Part shown: in pieces, positions 5,671 through 14,722 of the stretch
Layout of the letters: each line of letters starts with the position of its first letter
Numbering within the stretch: the first letter of the stretch is position 1
Assembly: GCF_002087075.1 (NCBI RefSeq)
Contig: NZ_MWSM01000029.1
Location: forward strand, 1-25,133
DNA: 25,133 nt
Origin: Streptococcus pseudopneumoniae ATCC BAA-960 = CCUG 49455
GTDB lineage: Bacteria > Bacillota > Bacilli > Lactobacillales > Streptococcaceae
Direction of reading: 5' to 3'
Position numbers and translations under genes: made by a program
The notes under the pieces: model-generated
What the model was told of the DNA's origin: nothing
The model's input: only the letters and a program-made list of their open reading frames with translations
Database searches by the model: none

Positions 5671-8600
5671 ATGGCTTACACCTTATCAAAAGAATTAGAG
5701 CAAGAACTCATCGTTTCAGCACCTGAGTTACAGCCTAGTTATACTGCCATCGTAGAATACCTAGAAGCTATCAACCAGAAAGGAGCATCTGGAAGCAATT
5801 CTCAGGAACTCCAGAACCAGCTTGCTATTCAGCTGAGACGTTTAGAAGATTTAGTGCAGGGTTATATTCAAATAAAGAAGAATCCCCATCACTACCTAGA
5901 TGCAGATAAAGACTTGACGGCAGCCTATCAAGCCATTAAAGGGACGGAGCAAGATCTTCTCAAAAAATTGCAATATCTCAATCAAGCCGCCTTGCAGGAT
6001 TTCCATATCAGCCAGAGACTCTCTCCTAAAGATGAGACTGCTATCCCTGTAGCAGGTAAAGCCAAAACCAAACAGGAATTGGCTATCGAACGAGATTTGA
6101 TCAACCAGTTGACAAAGGGAGAAAGTCAATGGGTGTATCGACCTGAGTTAAATACAGAAGACCTCCTATGGGGAAACTTTTTTGCCAAGCTGGAAGCCAA
6201 TAATGTCCGCATTTTGCAAGACCATCCCCTTACAAATTCAGAGAAAAATCAAATTAAAAACCAGCTCAATTTCGTCAACTTCTACGAAGCAGCCAAGTGG
6301 ATAGCAGGGGAAAATGGCATTGCCAAGGTGCAGGTTCAACGTGAAGATGCTAGTTTAGGCACCATTCGCTTGGAAGTCTTGTGGAGAAACAATGTCGCTG
6401 GTGGCAAATCCAGCTATGAGGTTGTCAACCAAGTCATCACAGGCGGAGAAGGGATTCGCCAGCGCCGTGGGGATGTGACTTTGCTGATCAATGGTCTGCC
6501 TATGATTCAAATCGAACTGAAAAGCCGTTCTCATCCGTATATGGATGCCTTCCGTCAGATTAAGAAATACGACCAAGAAGGACAGTTCAGAGGTATTTTT
6601 TCAAGTCTTCAGATGTTTGTCGTCTCAAACGTTACAGATACTCGCTACATCGCAGCTGCCAAAGCCAACAAGCTAAATGAACGCTTCTTGACCAAGTGGG
6701 TGGATAGTGAAAATAGCCCCCAACCCCAGCTATTTGACTTTGCAGAGTCTGTCTTGTCGATACCGAGAGCCCACGAGATGGTCATGCAGTATTCTGTCAT
6801 TGATGATGACAAGAAGGCCTTGATTTTATTACGCCCCTATCAGGTACATGCCATTGAGGCTATCCGTGAAGCCAGTCGCAAGCGCCAGTCAGGCTATATT
6901 TGGCATACGACTGGTTCAGGAAAAACCCTGACCTCCTATAAGGTTTCGCGCAATCTGCTCCAGATACCATCCATTGAGAAGACAATCTTCGTGATTGATA
7001 GGACAGACCTTGACCAGCAGACGACCAGTTCGTTTCAATCTTACGCAGAGAACGACATGATTGATATCGACGAGACCGATGATACACAGGAATTGGTTAA
7101 AAATCTGGCTTCTGATGACCGCCGTGTCGTTGTGACGACCATCCAGAAAATCAATGCCATGATTCGCCAGTTTGATGAAGGACGTCACCAAAAGGTTTAC
7201 AATCGTATCAAACAACTCAAACTAGCCTTTGTCGTCGATGAATGCCATCGCGCAGTGACTCCTGAACGCCAACGCCACCTAGAGCACTTCTTTACAAATT
7301 CTCTCTGGTATGGGTTTACAGGAACGCCTATCTTTACAGAAAATAAGCGTGAACAAAAAGGAGACCTTGCTCAGACGACCGAAGAGCAGTACGGTGACTG
7401 CCTCCACCAATATACCGTCAAAGAAGCCATTCATGACAAGGCGGTTCTTGGCTTTAATGTGGAGTATCAGACGACCATGCCTGGTTGGGCAGAAGATGAG
7501 ATTGACGAGGAGCGTTATGATGACGAAGGCCACATGCTTGCCGTTTTAGATGCCATTCTCAATCGCTCAAGACGCAAACTCGGCTTCCAAAATGGAGTAG
7601 GAAAAACCTATGAAGCCATTTTGACTGTCAAAAGTATTGCCCGTGCACAGGCCTATTATAACCTGATTAAGCAAGTCAAAAATAGAGAGAAGTCTCTAAG
7701 CATCTCGGAAAATGTTAAAAAGGTCTTACCAGACTTTCCTAAGGTTGCTATTACTTACTCTGTGACAGAAAATGAAGCAGACTCCTATGTCAACCAAGCC
7801 TATATGGAGGAGAGTTTAGAAGACTACAATGCCATGTTTGGTACTCACTTTAGCCTAGCAACCATTGCTTCCTACAATAGTGACCTCAACGACCGTCTGG
7901 CCCGTAAGAAAGAACGCTTTGCCTTCCGTGAGGAACAGTTGGACTTGGTTATTGTTGTGGACCGCTTGTTGACGGGCTTTGATGCCCCTTGCCTATCGAC
8001 CCTGTTCATGGATCGTCAGCCCATGAAACCCCAGCATATCATTCAGGCCTTTTCACGAACCAATCGCCTCTTTGATGAAGGCAAGAAATTCGGCCAAATC
8101 GTTACTTTCCAAACGCCTGACCGTTTTAAAGAAAAGGTGGATGAAGCTCTGAGCCTTTACTCAAATGGTGGCGAAACCAGTGTCTTAGCCCCAGAATGGA
8201 AGGAGGAGAAGGCCAAGTTTCTGGACAAGGTTCATCAACTACTGGCCATCGCTCCAAGTCCAGAGCAGGTGCCAGATTTGGATACAGCGACAGATGCAGA
8301 ATTAAAACGCTTTGCCAAGGCCTTCCAAGAATTTGACAAGCTCCTATCTTCTATACAAGTCTATTCGGACTATGATGAGAAAGTCATCCTCAGAGAGATT
8401 GGCCTCAGCCTAGAAGACATCGAGAACTTTGCCGGCCAATATCAAAATGTCATCGAAGAGCTCCGCAGACGCAGAAAAGAAGACCAAGAAGATGAAGGTG
8501 TGTTACTGGATATCGAGTATGAGCTCGAATCCATCCGAACCGATGAGATAAACTATCACTATATCCTCTCTCTCATCCAAGCCTTGATCGAAAATCGGGA

Positions 8601-9033
8601 AAACCTCATTGGTAAAAAGGAAAAGGGTCTGGTAGATAACTATATCGAAGATTTGAACAAATCCAATCCCAAGTTATCCAACCTCATCTCCAAACTCTGG
8701 CAGGATGTCCAAGCAGATGCCAAGAGCTATCAGGGGCAGTCTATCATCCATAAGTTGGATGAGATGATTGAGCTAACAACCCAGAAAAAGATTCGTGAAA
8801 CGGCAGATTATTGGCAGATAGGAGAGGATGAACTCCAGTTCGTAGTGGACAACTACCGCATCGGACGAGACAAGCAAAATGGTGAAAAAGCCATCACTGA
8901 GTCTCAGGACTATCTGGCCTATAAGGAAGCTCACGGAGACAAGGCACTACCAAAACTCAAATACAAAAAAGCCCTCAAAGAGGACTATATGCGCATGATT
9001 TCAGAGGATATCTTACCGCTAAGGGGGAGATAG
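5671..9033 (+). CDS. hsdR: Type I restriction enzyme, R subunit, with XpaC-like N-terminal extension
   Basis: HsdR is the motor and nuclease subunit of a type I restriction enzyme; it translocates DNA with ATP and cuts unmodified DNA. The protein has 1120 residues from the ATG at 5671, chosen over 5665 because GGGG (5660-5663) is 7 nt upstream. The nuclease is D268...E282-x-K284 ([18 protein letters not shown]). Helicase motif I is TTGSGKT at 413-419, motif II is DECH at 523-526, then GFTGTPIF and QAFSRTNR. The body resembles EcoR124I (type IC) HsdR. EcoR124I begins about 100 residues later, at the [12 protein letters not shown] segment (here about residue 137). Residues 1 to about 120 are an extra helical domain related to XpaC (see findings). 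The subunit has its own promoter. It is separated from hsdS and hsdM by fic and the AbiH-family gene. Confidence 0.96.
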   Translation: MAYTLSKELEQELIVSAPELQPSYTAIVEYLEAINQKGASGSNSQELQNQLAIQLRRLEDLVQGYIQIKKNPHHYLDADKDLTAAYQAIKGTEQDLLKKLQYLNQAALQDFHISQRLSPKDETAIPVAGKAKTKQELAIERDLINQLTKGESQWVYRPELNTEDLLWGNFFAKLEANNVRILQDHPLTNSEKNQIKNQLNFVNFYEAAKWIAGENGIAKVQVQREDASLGTIRLEVLWRNNVAGGKSSYEVVNQVITGGEGIRQRRGDVTLLINGLPMIQIELKSRSHPYMDAFRQIKKYDQEGQFRGIFSSLQMFVVSNVTDTRYIAAAKANKLNERFLTKWVDSENSPQPQLFDFAESVLSIPRAHEMVMQYSVIDDDKKALILLRPYQVHAIEAIREASRKRQSGYIWHTTGSGKTLTSYKVSRNLLQIPSIEKTIFVIDRTDLDQQTTSSFQSYAENDMIDIDETDDTQELVKNLASDDRRVVVTTIQKINAMIRQFDEGRHQKVYNRIKQLKLAFVVDECHRAVTPERQRHLEHFFTNSLWYGFTGTPIFTENKREQKGDLAQTTEEQYGDCLHQYTVKEAIHDKAVLGFNVEYQTTMPGWAEDEIDEERYDDEGHMLAVLDAILNRSRRKLGFQNGVGKTYEAILTVKSIARAQAYYNLIKQVKNREKSLSISENVKKVLPDFPKVAITYSVTENEADSYVNQAYMEESLEDYNAMFGTHFSLATIASYNSDLNDRLARKKERFAFREEQLDLVIVVDRLLTGFDAPCLSTLFMDRQPMKPQHIIQAFSRTNRLFDEGKKFGQIVTFQTPDRFKEKVDEALSLYSNGGETSVLAPEWKEEKAKFLDKVHQLLAIAPSPEQVPDLDTATDAELKRFAKAFQEFDKLLSSIQVYSDYDEKVILREIGLSLEDIENFAGQYQNVIEELRRRRKEDQEDEGVLLDIEYELESIRTDEINYHYILSLIQALIENRENLIGKKEKGLVDNYIEDLNKSNPKLSNLISKLWQDVQADAKSYQGQSIIHKLDEMIELTTQKKIRETADYWQIGEDELQFVVDNYRIGRDKQNGEKAITESQDYLAYKEAHGDKALPKLKYKKALKEDYMRMISEDILPLRGR

Positions 9034-9036
9034 GTT

Positions 9037-9187
9037 TATACTCTTCGAAAATCTCTTCAAACCACGTCAACGTCGTCTTGCCGTATATATGTGACTGACT
9101 TCGTCAGTCTTATCTGCAACCTCAAAACAGTGTTTTGAGCAGCCTGCAGCTAGTTTCCTAGTTTGCTCTTTGATTTTCATTGAGTAT
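9037..9187 (+). repeat. BOX element (boxA-boxB-boxC)
   Basis: Starts TATACTCTTCGAAAATCTCT, has the ACGTCAACGTCGTCTTGCCG core of boxA, boxB with CTGACTTCGTCAG and AAAACAGTGTTTTGAG, and boxC ending GATTTTCATTGAGTAT. These are the hallmark interspersed repeats of S. pneumoniae and its relatives. It lies between the convergent hsdR and fic genes, and its right end reaches the fic stop codon at 9187-9189. It could act as a stem-rich transcript end for both. Confidence 0.92.
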
Positions 9188-10428
9188 TAAAAATAGTCAG
9201 AAAGATAATGTTGGGAAGGTTTTCGACCAATTAGGGTCAAAATTCCCCTCTCTTCAAGATGCAAGAAAGCATCCTTGATCTTTTTCTTAGAGTAATGATG
9301 GTTGGACTGATTGGCCAGTTGGATGATGCTTCTATCTTCTATGCCATCTCTCTTATCATCGACAAAGAGCTTGGACTGAGCGAGGAGAAACAAGATGTAT
9401 TTCTCGACTTCCTCCAGCCCTTCTGTTTGCTCTATCTTAACTTTATAGCGATGCAGTTGCTCTTGTTTTTCAAGGAGGGTTTGGATAATGTTTTCCTGTC
9501 CTTCCTTGATAAAAGTCAACAAGGTTTCAACGAAGAAGGTAGCATCGGCACGGTTGAGATGATCGCCAGTATTCCTAAAAGCCTTATAATAGTCTTGCTT
9601 ATGGTGATTGATTTGTTGGGACAAAACTAACCCTGAAAATTTATCGAGTTTTCTAGACAAGTACTTGGCAAGGATATAGCGTCCTGTCCGACCGTTACCG
9701 TCATAGAAGGGATGAATATTTTCAAAAAAATAGTGTCCAGCACAAGCCTTGATAAGGTTTGGGATAGAATGGTCGTTTATAAAACGAATCCACTCTGTCA
9801 GCATGACCTGAATTTGTTCCTCCTTTTGAGGTGGGATATAGATGACTTTGCCAGTCTTGTCGTCTTGGATAAAGACCGATTTCTGTCTAAAAAACTCTCC
9901 ATCGAGTTCATCCTCTGGCGATATTTCTCCCTGTGTTAATTGGTCATAAATCCCTCTGATATCTTCAAGCGATTGGATTTGGAGAAATTCATCCTTCAAG
10001 ATTTGTTGGTACATTCGCAAGGTGGAAAGATGTTTGATTTGTTCGGTCTTATAGGGGTCTTCCTCTAGGAGTTTCTCCACATCGACCAACTCTTTACGAG
10101 TTGTATGGATACCCTCAATCTCATTTGTGGAAATAATCGATTGGTAGAGTTGTTCCTTATAAAACTGATCGTGGGCAATCTTGGGGAGGGTACCAGCTAT
10201 TTCGCTAATTCGTTGAGACTGCTGTGAGATAGTTTCCATCAGTTGGGAAAGCCCAAGATGCAGGGTAACAAATAGAGGGTATTGGCTTGTTTTGACAGTA
10301 TCGCGTTGCATTAAATGAGGATAAAGAGATGTCCTAATGGAGCTGTATCCCTGTAAGCGTAATTGATACTCTTCCTCATATTGGTCACGATGACTGTAGT
10401 AGATTTTTCTAAGTTCTCTATAGTTCAT
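9187..10428 (-). CDS. Fic-domain protein with N-terminal inhibitory motif
   Basis: A 413-residue Fic protein. Fic enzymes transfer AMP (or other groups) to hydroxyl side chains of target proteins. The catalytic loop HPFYDGNGRTGR is complete at residues 239-250. The inhibitory motif (S/T)xxxE(G/N) is present as TNEIEG at 101-106, so this is a class II, self-inhibited Fic. Residues 190-201 hold the KVIYIPP flap that clamps the target. The C-terminal 70 residues look like a winged helix (SIIQLANQSNHHYSKKKIKD). RBS GAGGA is 9 nt before the ATG; an extended -10 TGATATAAT lies at 10471-10463. It runs against hsdR and is divergent from the AbiH-family gene. Target unknown; DNA-linked regulation or defence is possible. 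Confidence 0.9.
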   Translation of the reverse strand: MNYRELRKIYYSHRDQYEEEYQLRLQGYSSIRTSLYPHLMQRDTVKTSQYPLFVTLHLGLSQLMETISQQSQRISEIAGTLPKIAHDQFYKEQLYQSIISTNEIEGIHTTRKELVDVEKLLEEDPYKTEQIKHLSTLRMYQQILKDEFLQIQSLEDIRGIYDQLTQGEISPEDELDGEFFRQKSVFIQDDKTGKVIYIPPQKEEQIQVMLTEWIRFINDHSIPNLIKACAGHYFFENIHPFYDGNGRTGRYILAKYLSRKLDKFSGLVLSQQINHHKQDYYKAFRNTGDHLNRADATFFVETLLTFIKEGQENIIQTLLEKQEQLHRYKVKIEQTEGLEEVEKYILFLLAQSKLFVDDKRDGIEDRSIIQLANQSNHHYSKKKIKDAFLHLEERGILTLIGRKPSQHYLSDYF

Positions 10429-10462
10429 ATGTAGTCATCCTCGCATTTCAACGTTTTTTAAC

Positions 10463-10471
10463 ATTATATCA
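10463..10471 (-). promoter_or_regulatory. Extended -10 promoter of fic
   Basis: Minus-strand TGATATAAT at 10471-10463, about 27 nt before the expected leader and start codon at 10428. No good -35 box is seen. It adjoins the 52-bp repeat array, which could place both divergent genes under shared control. Confidence 0.5.
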
Positions 10472-10480
10472 TAAAATAAG

Positions 10481-10682
10481 CCTATCTATTGTTTCAAAAT
10501 AGGCAAAATTGAAGAATAGAATAGCATAGTTTCCTATCTAAAGTGCAAAAATGGCCAAAATTGAACAATAGAAATGATAGATGGCAATCCTAAAGTGTAA
10601 AAATAGGTAAAATTGAAGAATAGAAATCAAAAAGAGAAAACCTAAAGTGTAGAAATAAGAAAATGGAGTAATAGAAAGGGGG
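10481..10682 (+). repeat. Four tandem copies of a 52-bp repeat in the fic / AbiH-family divergent region
   Basis: Copies begin at about 10481, 10533, 10589 (aligned phase 52) and 10641. The shared core is CCTAAAGTGTAAAAATAGG followed by TAAAATTGAAGAATAGAAA; the fourth copy is the most divergent. There are no spacers and no cas genes, so this is not a CRISPR array. The exact 52-bp period is about five helical turns, which would put repeated protein sites on one face of the DNA. In copy 1, CTATTGTTTCAA and TTGAAGAATAG form an imperfect palindrome. Confidence 0.75.
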
Positions 10683-10688
10683 GATAGA

Positions 10689-11756
10689 GTGGAGAAATTA
10701 TTTATTATCGGAAATGGTTTTGATATGGCGCATGATTTGAAGACGAATTATCTATATTTCAAGAAGTTTGTTTATCAGCAGGCTTATGGGAAAGATGAGT
10801 TGTTAGAGTCGTTGCAAACATCAAAGGGAATTTGCGACTTTTTTAGGGAAAAGGATATTGAAATTCAAGAACAACATCGATATGTTAATGAAGATGAGTT
10901 GAGAGACATATATGGATATTCTCTGCCTAAAATTAGAAATGGTCAGTTAGATAAACATGAACGGTATCAATTTATTTATCGACATATGATGCAATTAATG
11001 AGATTAGAAAATTTTTGGTCTCAGTTGGAGCGTGATTTAGGTTGGATAAATGAGGTGAAAATTATACCGCCATCTTGTGTCTTGGAAAATTTAGAAACAT
11101 ATTCTGAGGAACTGGCAACGATTCTTGAAAAATTTCTAAGAGCAGACATTGAAAACTTATTTAGGGAATGGGTTCAATGTTTTATTCTTGATTGGGATAA
11201 TATGCCTACTAATCTAAAAAAACTAAAACGAAAGAAATCTGTTGAACACAATAAAAATGCCTACTTTTTAACTTTTAATTATAGTATGTTATTAGAGGAT
11301 TTCTACGGTATAAATTCTGAACAAATATGTCATATACATGGAAGTATTTCTGAAGATAAACTAATATTTGGACATAATCGTGAAATGGATTCTTATGATA
11401 AATTTAGACAAAATAACCCAACTGAGGTACGTGACTTTCTTCATAATTTAGTTTATTTGACTAGAAAGCCCGTCCATCAGCAACTTAGAAAGCACGAATC
11501 CCTTTTCAAAAATTTAAGTTCTATCAAAGAAATCTACTTCATTGGTTTTGGTATTCGGGATGAGAATGGAGTGGATGCTCCGTACTTTAAAGAAATCTTT
11601 AAACAGGCACCGAATGTGAGCATTTATGTAGACCAGTTTGATAAGAAGTATGAATATACTATTAAGAAAATACTTAAGGCATGGGGTGCTCATAAAGCTT
11701 ATCAATTGCAATTTATAGATACAAATAAAGATGAAATAGTTGGAGGAGTAATATGA
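10689..11756 (+). CDS. AbiH-family abortive infection protein
   Basis: A 355-residue protein of the AbiH family (bacteriophage abortive infection, PF14253). The N-terminal signature LFIIGNGFDMAH (residues 4-15) and the inner motifs FLTFNYS (193-199), HIHGS (215-219) and LIFGHN (225-230) are all present and spaced as in the family. AbiH of lactococci stops phage propagation by an unknown mechanism. The start is GTG at 10689 with a G-run RBS (10678-10683) 5 nt upstream. The stop overlaps the hsdS start by 4 nt (ATGA, 11753-11756), so hsdS translation depends on this gene. It is AT-rich compared with hsdR and hsdM. The 52-bp repeats lie just upstream. Confidence 0.9.
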   Translation: MEKLFIIGNGFDMAHDLKTNYLYFKKFVYQQAYGKDELLESLQTSKGICDFFREKDIEIQEQHRYVNEDELRDIYGYSLPKIRNGQLDKHERYQFIYRHMMQLMRLENFWSQLERDLGWINEVKIIPPSCVLENLETYSEELATILEKFLRADIENLFREWVQCFILDWDNMPTNLKKLKRKKSVEHNKNAYFLTFNYSMLLEDFYGINSEQICHIHGSISEDKLIFGHNREMDSYDKFRQNNPTEVRDFLHNLVYLTRKPVHQQLRKHESLFKNLSSIKEIYFIGFGIRDENGVDAPYFKEIFKQAPNVSIYVDQFDKKYEYTIKKILKAWGAHKAYQLQFIDTNKDEIVGGVI

Positions 11757-12874
11757 TAAAACAACCAAGTTATCGATTTGTAGGATTTGAAGATGAGTGG
11801 AAGGAAGTGAAAGTCTCAGATATTTTTAGAGTTACTAGGGGACAAGTACTAGCAACAACGCAGATATCAGAAGAAAAAACAGATACTTATAAATATCCTG
11901 TATATTCTTCTCAAACCAAAAATGAAGGGTTATTAGGCTATTATGATAAATATCTATTTGAAACAGCAATAACTTGGACAACTGATGGAGCAAATGCTGG
12001 AACGGTAAATTACAGGGAAGGAAAATTTTATAGTACAAATGTGAACGGTGTTTTACTGTCTGATGAAGGTTTTGCTAATAAAGTGATTGCAGAAATATTA
12101 AATAACGAAGCTTGGAAATATGTTTCAAAAGTTGGCAACCCGAAATTAATGAATAATGTAATGTCAGAGATTAGTTTAGTTATCCCTAATGATTTTAGAG
12201 AGATTTCTATTCTATCAACTTTCTTCCAAGATATTGACCAGCTCATTAGCCTTCAACAGCGTAAGTTAGAGGTGCTCAAAGAGCAGAAGAAAACCTACCT
12301 CAAACTCCTCTTCCCAGCCAAAGGACAAACCAAACCAGCCCTTCGCTTCGCAGGATTTGAAAATGACTGGAAGGAAGTGAAGTTGGGGGAAGTTACGAAT
12401 ATAAAAACTGGTGGTAGAGATGTTCAAGATTCTGTTGAGAATGGATTATATCCATTTTACATTCGTTCAGAAGAAGTAAAACGAATTAATTCATATTCTT
12501 TTGATGGAGAGGCTATCTTAATACCTGGAGAAGGAAGATTAGGAGAAATTTTTCATTATGTAAATGGGAAATTCGATGTTCATCAACGTGTTTATAAAAT
12601 CTCTAACTTTACAGATGTTAACGCTAAGTTTGTACTACAGCAGATGAAAAAAGATTTTAAACAGCATGCTATGAGGAATACAGTAAAGGCAACGGTTGAT
12701 TCGCTAAGATTGCCAACAATTCAGTCATTTACCGTCTTCGTTCCCTCTCTCCCTGAACAAGAAGCTATCGGTTCTTTCTTCCAAGACCTAGACAAGGCCA
12801 TTGCCAAGCAAGAGGAAAAAGTCAACCAGCTCAAAGAAAGCAAACAAACCCTACTCAGAAAAATGTTTATCTAA
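11753..12874 (+). CDS. hsdS: Type I restriction-modification specificity subunit
   Basis: HsdS recognises a bipartite DNA sequence and holds HsdM and HsdR together. The 373-residue product has two target recognition domains (about residues 20-155 and 210-335). Each is preceded by the same segment (RFVGFEDEWKEVK at 8-20 and RFAGFENDWKEVK at 198-210) and followed by a conserved helix (FFQDIDQLISLQQRKLEVLK at 158-177; FFQDLDKAIAKQEEKVNQLK at about 341-360). Both TRDs are AT-rich and differ from each other, while the repeated helices are GC-richer, a mosaic pattern consistent with domain exchange. RBS GGAGGAG (11741-11747) lies inside the AbiH-family gene. Confidence 0.95.
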   Translation: MIKQPSYRFVGFEDEWKEVKVSDIFRVTRGQVLATTQISEEKTDTYKYPVYSSQTKNEGLLGYYDKYLFETAITWTTDGANAGTVNYREGKFYSTNVNGVLLSDEGFANKVIAEILNNEAWKYVSKVGNPKLMNNVMSEISLVIPNDFREISILSTFFQDIDQLISLQQRKLEVLKEQKKTYLKLLFPAKGQTKPALRFAGFENDWKEVKLGEVTNIKTGGRDVQDSVENGLYPFYIRSEEVKRINSYSFDGEAILIPGEGRLGEIFHYVNGKFDVHQRVYKISNFTDVNAKFVLQQMKKDFKQHAMRNTVKATVDSLRLPTIQSFTVFVPSLPEQEAIGSFFQDLDKAIAKQEEKVNQLKESKQTLLRKMFI

Positions 12875-12998
12875 GATACAAAGACCGTCAAAAGCCCAGT
12901 AAAAATAGGAAACTGGGACAGTATTCGATGAAGACCAGACAGTTTATCTTTTTTACCCAGCTTTTAGGTCGTGTTCGATTATCTAAGATACAAAGACC
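12867..12998 (+). repeat. 20-bp direct repeat bracketing the hsdS-hsdM gap
   Basis: TTATCTAAGATACAAAGACC occurs at 12867-12886, covering the hsdS stop, and again at 12979-12998, exactly 112 bp apart. The intervening DNA is non-coding and contains CCCAGTAAAAA and TTTTTACCCAGC arms. It looks like a duplication or insertion scar between hsdS and hsdM. Confidence 0.85.
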
Positions 12999-13047
12999 TC
13001 AGAAAGCTACACTAAACGAATGAAAGTAGAAATTGATAGGAGACCCT

Positions 13048-14649
13048 ATGTCACAAACAGATTTATCAAGAGAACTCTACCAATCCCTCTGGAATGCGGC
13101 AGATATCCTGCGTGGCCAGATGGAAGCTAATGAATACAAGTCCTACCTCTTGGGCTTGATTTTCTACAAGTACCTATCCGACAACATCCTCCAAGCCGTC
13201 TGTGATAACTTGGACGAGACCTTTGAGTCCTTCCAGCAAGCCCAGCTTCTCTACGAGGAAAACTTTGCGGATGCAGATGTCCGTGAAGACCTCATCGAGG
13301 TCTTAAATGACGAGCTAGGCTATGTGATTGAGCCTTCTCTGACCTTTACCAAGCTGGTCCAGTCTATCCATGAAGGAACCTTCCAGCTAGAATCCCTAGC
13401 CCAAAGTTTCCGTGATATCGAGCAGGCCAATGAAAAATTTGAAAATCTCTTCGAAGATATCGACCTCTATGCGAAAAAGCTAGGTAATACTCCACAAAAG
13501 CAAAACAAGACCATCTCTGAGGTTATGAAACAGCTCAACGACCTCAATGTGTCTAGTCATGCTGGTGATATCTTGGGTGATGCTTATGAGTACTTGATTG
13601 GCCAGTTTGCTAGTGATTCTGGGAAAAAGGCTGGAGAGTTCTATACACCTCAAGCAGTCTCTCACCTCATGACTCAGATTGTCTTTGCAGGGCGTGAGCA
13701 TCAAAAGGGGATGTCGGTTTACGACCCGACCATGGGGTCTGGTTCTCTCTTGCTCAATGCCAAGCGCTATAGTAAGGAAGCTTCGACGATTTCTTACTAC
13801 GGTCAAGAGTTGATTACTTCGACCTTCAACCTTGCTCGCATGAATATGATGCTTCATGGGGTCGCGATTGAGAACTATCACCTCAGTAACCACGATACCC
13901 TAGATGAAGATTGGCCGACTACCGAGCCAACAGACTTTGATGGGGTTTTGATGAACCCACCCTATTCACTGAAGTGGTCAGCAGATAGTGGCTTCCTGCA
14001 AGATCCTCGCTTTTCAAGTTATGGAGTTCTTGCACCTAAGTCAAAAGCAGATTTTGCCTTCCTTCTTCACGGCTTTTACCACCTCAAGCATAATGGGGTC
14101 ATGGCCATTGTCCTTCCCCACGGAGTCCTTTTCCGAGGAGCAGCCGAGCAGAAGATTCGCCAGCACCTGCTAGAAGAAGGCGCTATTGATACAGTTATCG
14201 GCTTGCCAGCAAATATCTTCTACAATACCTCTATTCCGACAACTATTATCATCCTTAAAAAGAATCGCACCAATAAGGATGTCTTCTTTATCGATGCCTC
14301 AAAAGAGTTTGAAAAAGGGAAAAATCAAAACAATATGACCGAAGACCATATTGCCAAGATTTTGGAGACCTATCAAAAACGCGAGAATGTCGAGAAGTTT
14401 GCTCATCTAGCCAGCTTTGAAGAAATTGTCGAAAATGACTATAACCTCAACATTCCACGCTATGTCGATACCTTTGAGGAAGAACCCGTTGTTCCTCTAG
14501 CCGACCTCGCAGACCAGCTCGCAGAGATTGATAAAGAGATTGGAGAGGTAGAAGCCAGACTCGCACACATGCGCAGCCAACTAGTAGGCACAACACCAGA
14601 AGCCCAAGCAGAATTAACCGCCTATCTCGAAAAGTTGAAAGAGATTTAG
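13048..14649 (+). CDS. hsdM: Type I restriction-modification DNA methyltransferase subunit
   Basis: HsdM methylates adenine N6 in the sequence chosen by HsdS. The 533-residue protein has an N-terminal HsdM_N helical domain (from LWNAADILRGQM), the SAM-binding motif I DPTMGSGSLL from residue 226 and the catalytic motif IV NPPY at 303-306, followed by a C-terminal helical tail. The start is the ATG at 13048, because AGGAG (13038-13042) is 5 nt upstream; a TTG five codons earlier is in frame but overlaps that RBS. It follows hsdS after 173 nt that include a 20-bp direct repeat, and ends at a strong terminator (14688-14719). Confidence 0.96.
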   Translation: MSQTDLSRELYQSLWNAADILRGQMEANEYKSYLLGLIFYKYLSDNILQAVCDNLDETFESFQQAQLLYEENFADADVREDLIEVLNDELGYVIEPSLTFTKLVQSIHEGTFQLESLAQSFRDIEQANEKFENLFEDIDLYAKKLGNTPQKQNKTISEVMKQLNDLNVSSHAGDILGDAYEYLIGQFASDSGKKAGEFYTPQAVSHLMTQIVFAGREHQKGMSVYDPTMGSGSLLLNAKRYSKEASTISYYGQELITSTFNLARMNMMLHGVAIENYHLSNHDTLDEDWPTTEPTDFDGVLMNPPYSLKWSADSGFLQDPRFSSYGVLAPKSKADFAFLLHGFYHLKHNGVMAIVLPHGVLFRGAAEQKIRQHLLEEGAIDTVIGLPANIFYNTSIPTTIIILKKNRTNKDVFFIDASKEFEKGKNQNNMTEDHIAKILETYQKRENVEKFAHLASFEEIVENDYNLNIPRYVDTFEEEPVVPLADLADQLAEIDKEIGEVEARLAHMRSQLVGTTPEAQAELTAYLEKLKEI

Positions 14650-14687
14650 AGACTTGTGAGAATACTCTGCTAAAAATTTAGAAAAAT

Positions 14688-14719
14688 AAAATGACAGTAG
14701 AAAATCTATTGTCATTTTT
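14688..14719 (+). terminator. Intrinsic terminator after hsdM
   Basis: AAAATGACAGTAG (14688-14700) pairs with CTATTGTCATTTT (14706-14718) around a 5-nt loop, then T-rich sequence. It would end the AbiH-family/hsdS/hsdM transcript. Confidence 0.8.
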
Positions 14720-14722
14720 GTT

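Noticed and set aside
5448..5672. 74-codon minus-strand frame over the hsdR leader
   Set aside because: It crosses the TA tract and the hairpins, has no recognisable domain, and reads against the leader structures.
9259..9939. Plus-strand frames of 75-123 codons inside the fic gene
   Set aside because: They are antisense shadows of a protein with a clear Fic motif and have no RBS.
10481..10682. Regular repeats that might be a CRISPR array
   Set aside because: The units follow each other with no variable spacers, diverge gradually, and no cas genes are nearby. They fit a tandem promoter repeat better.
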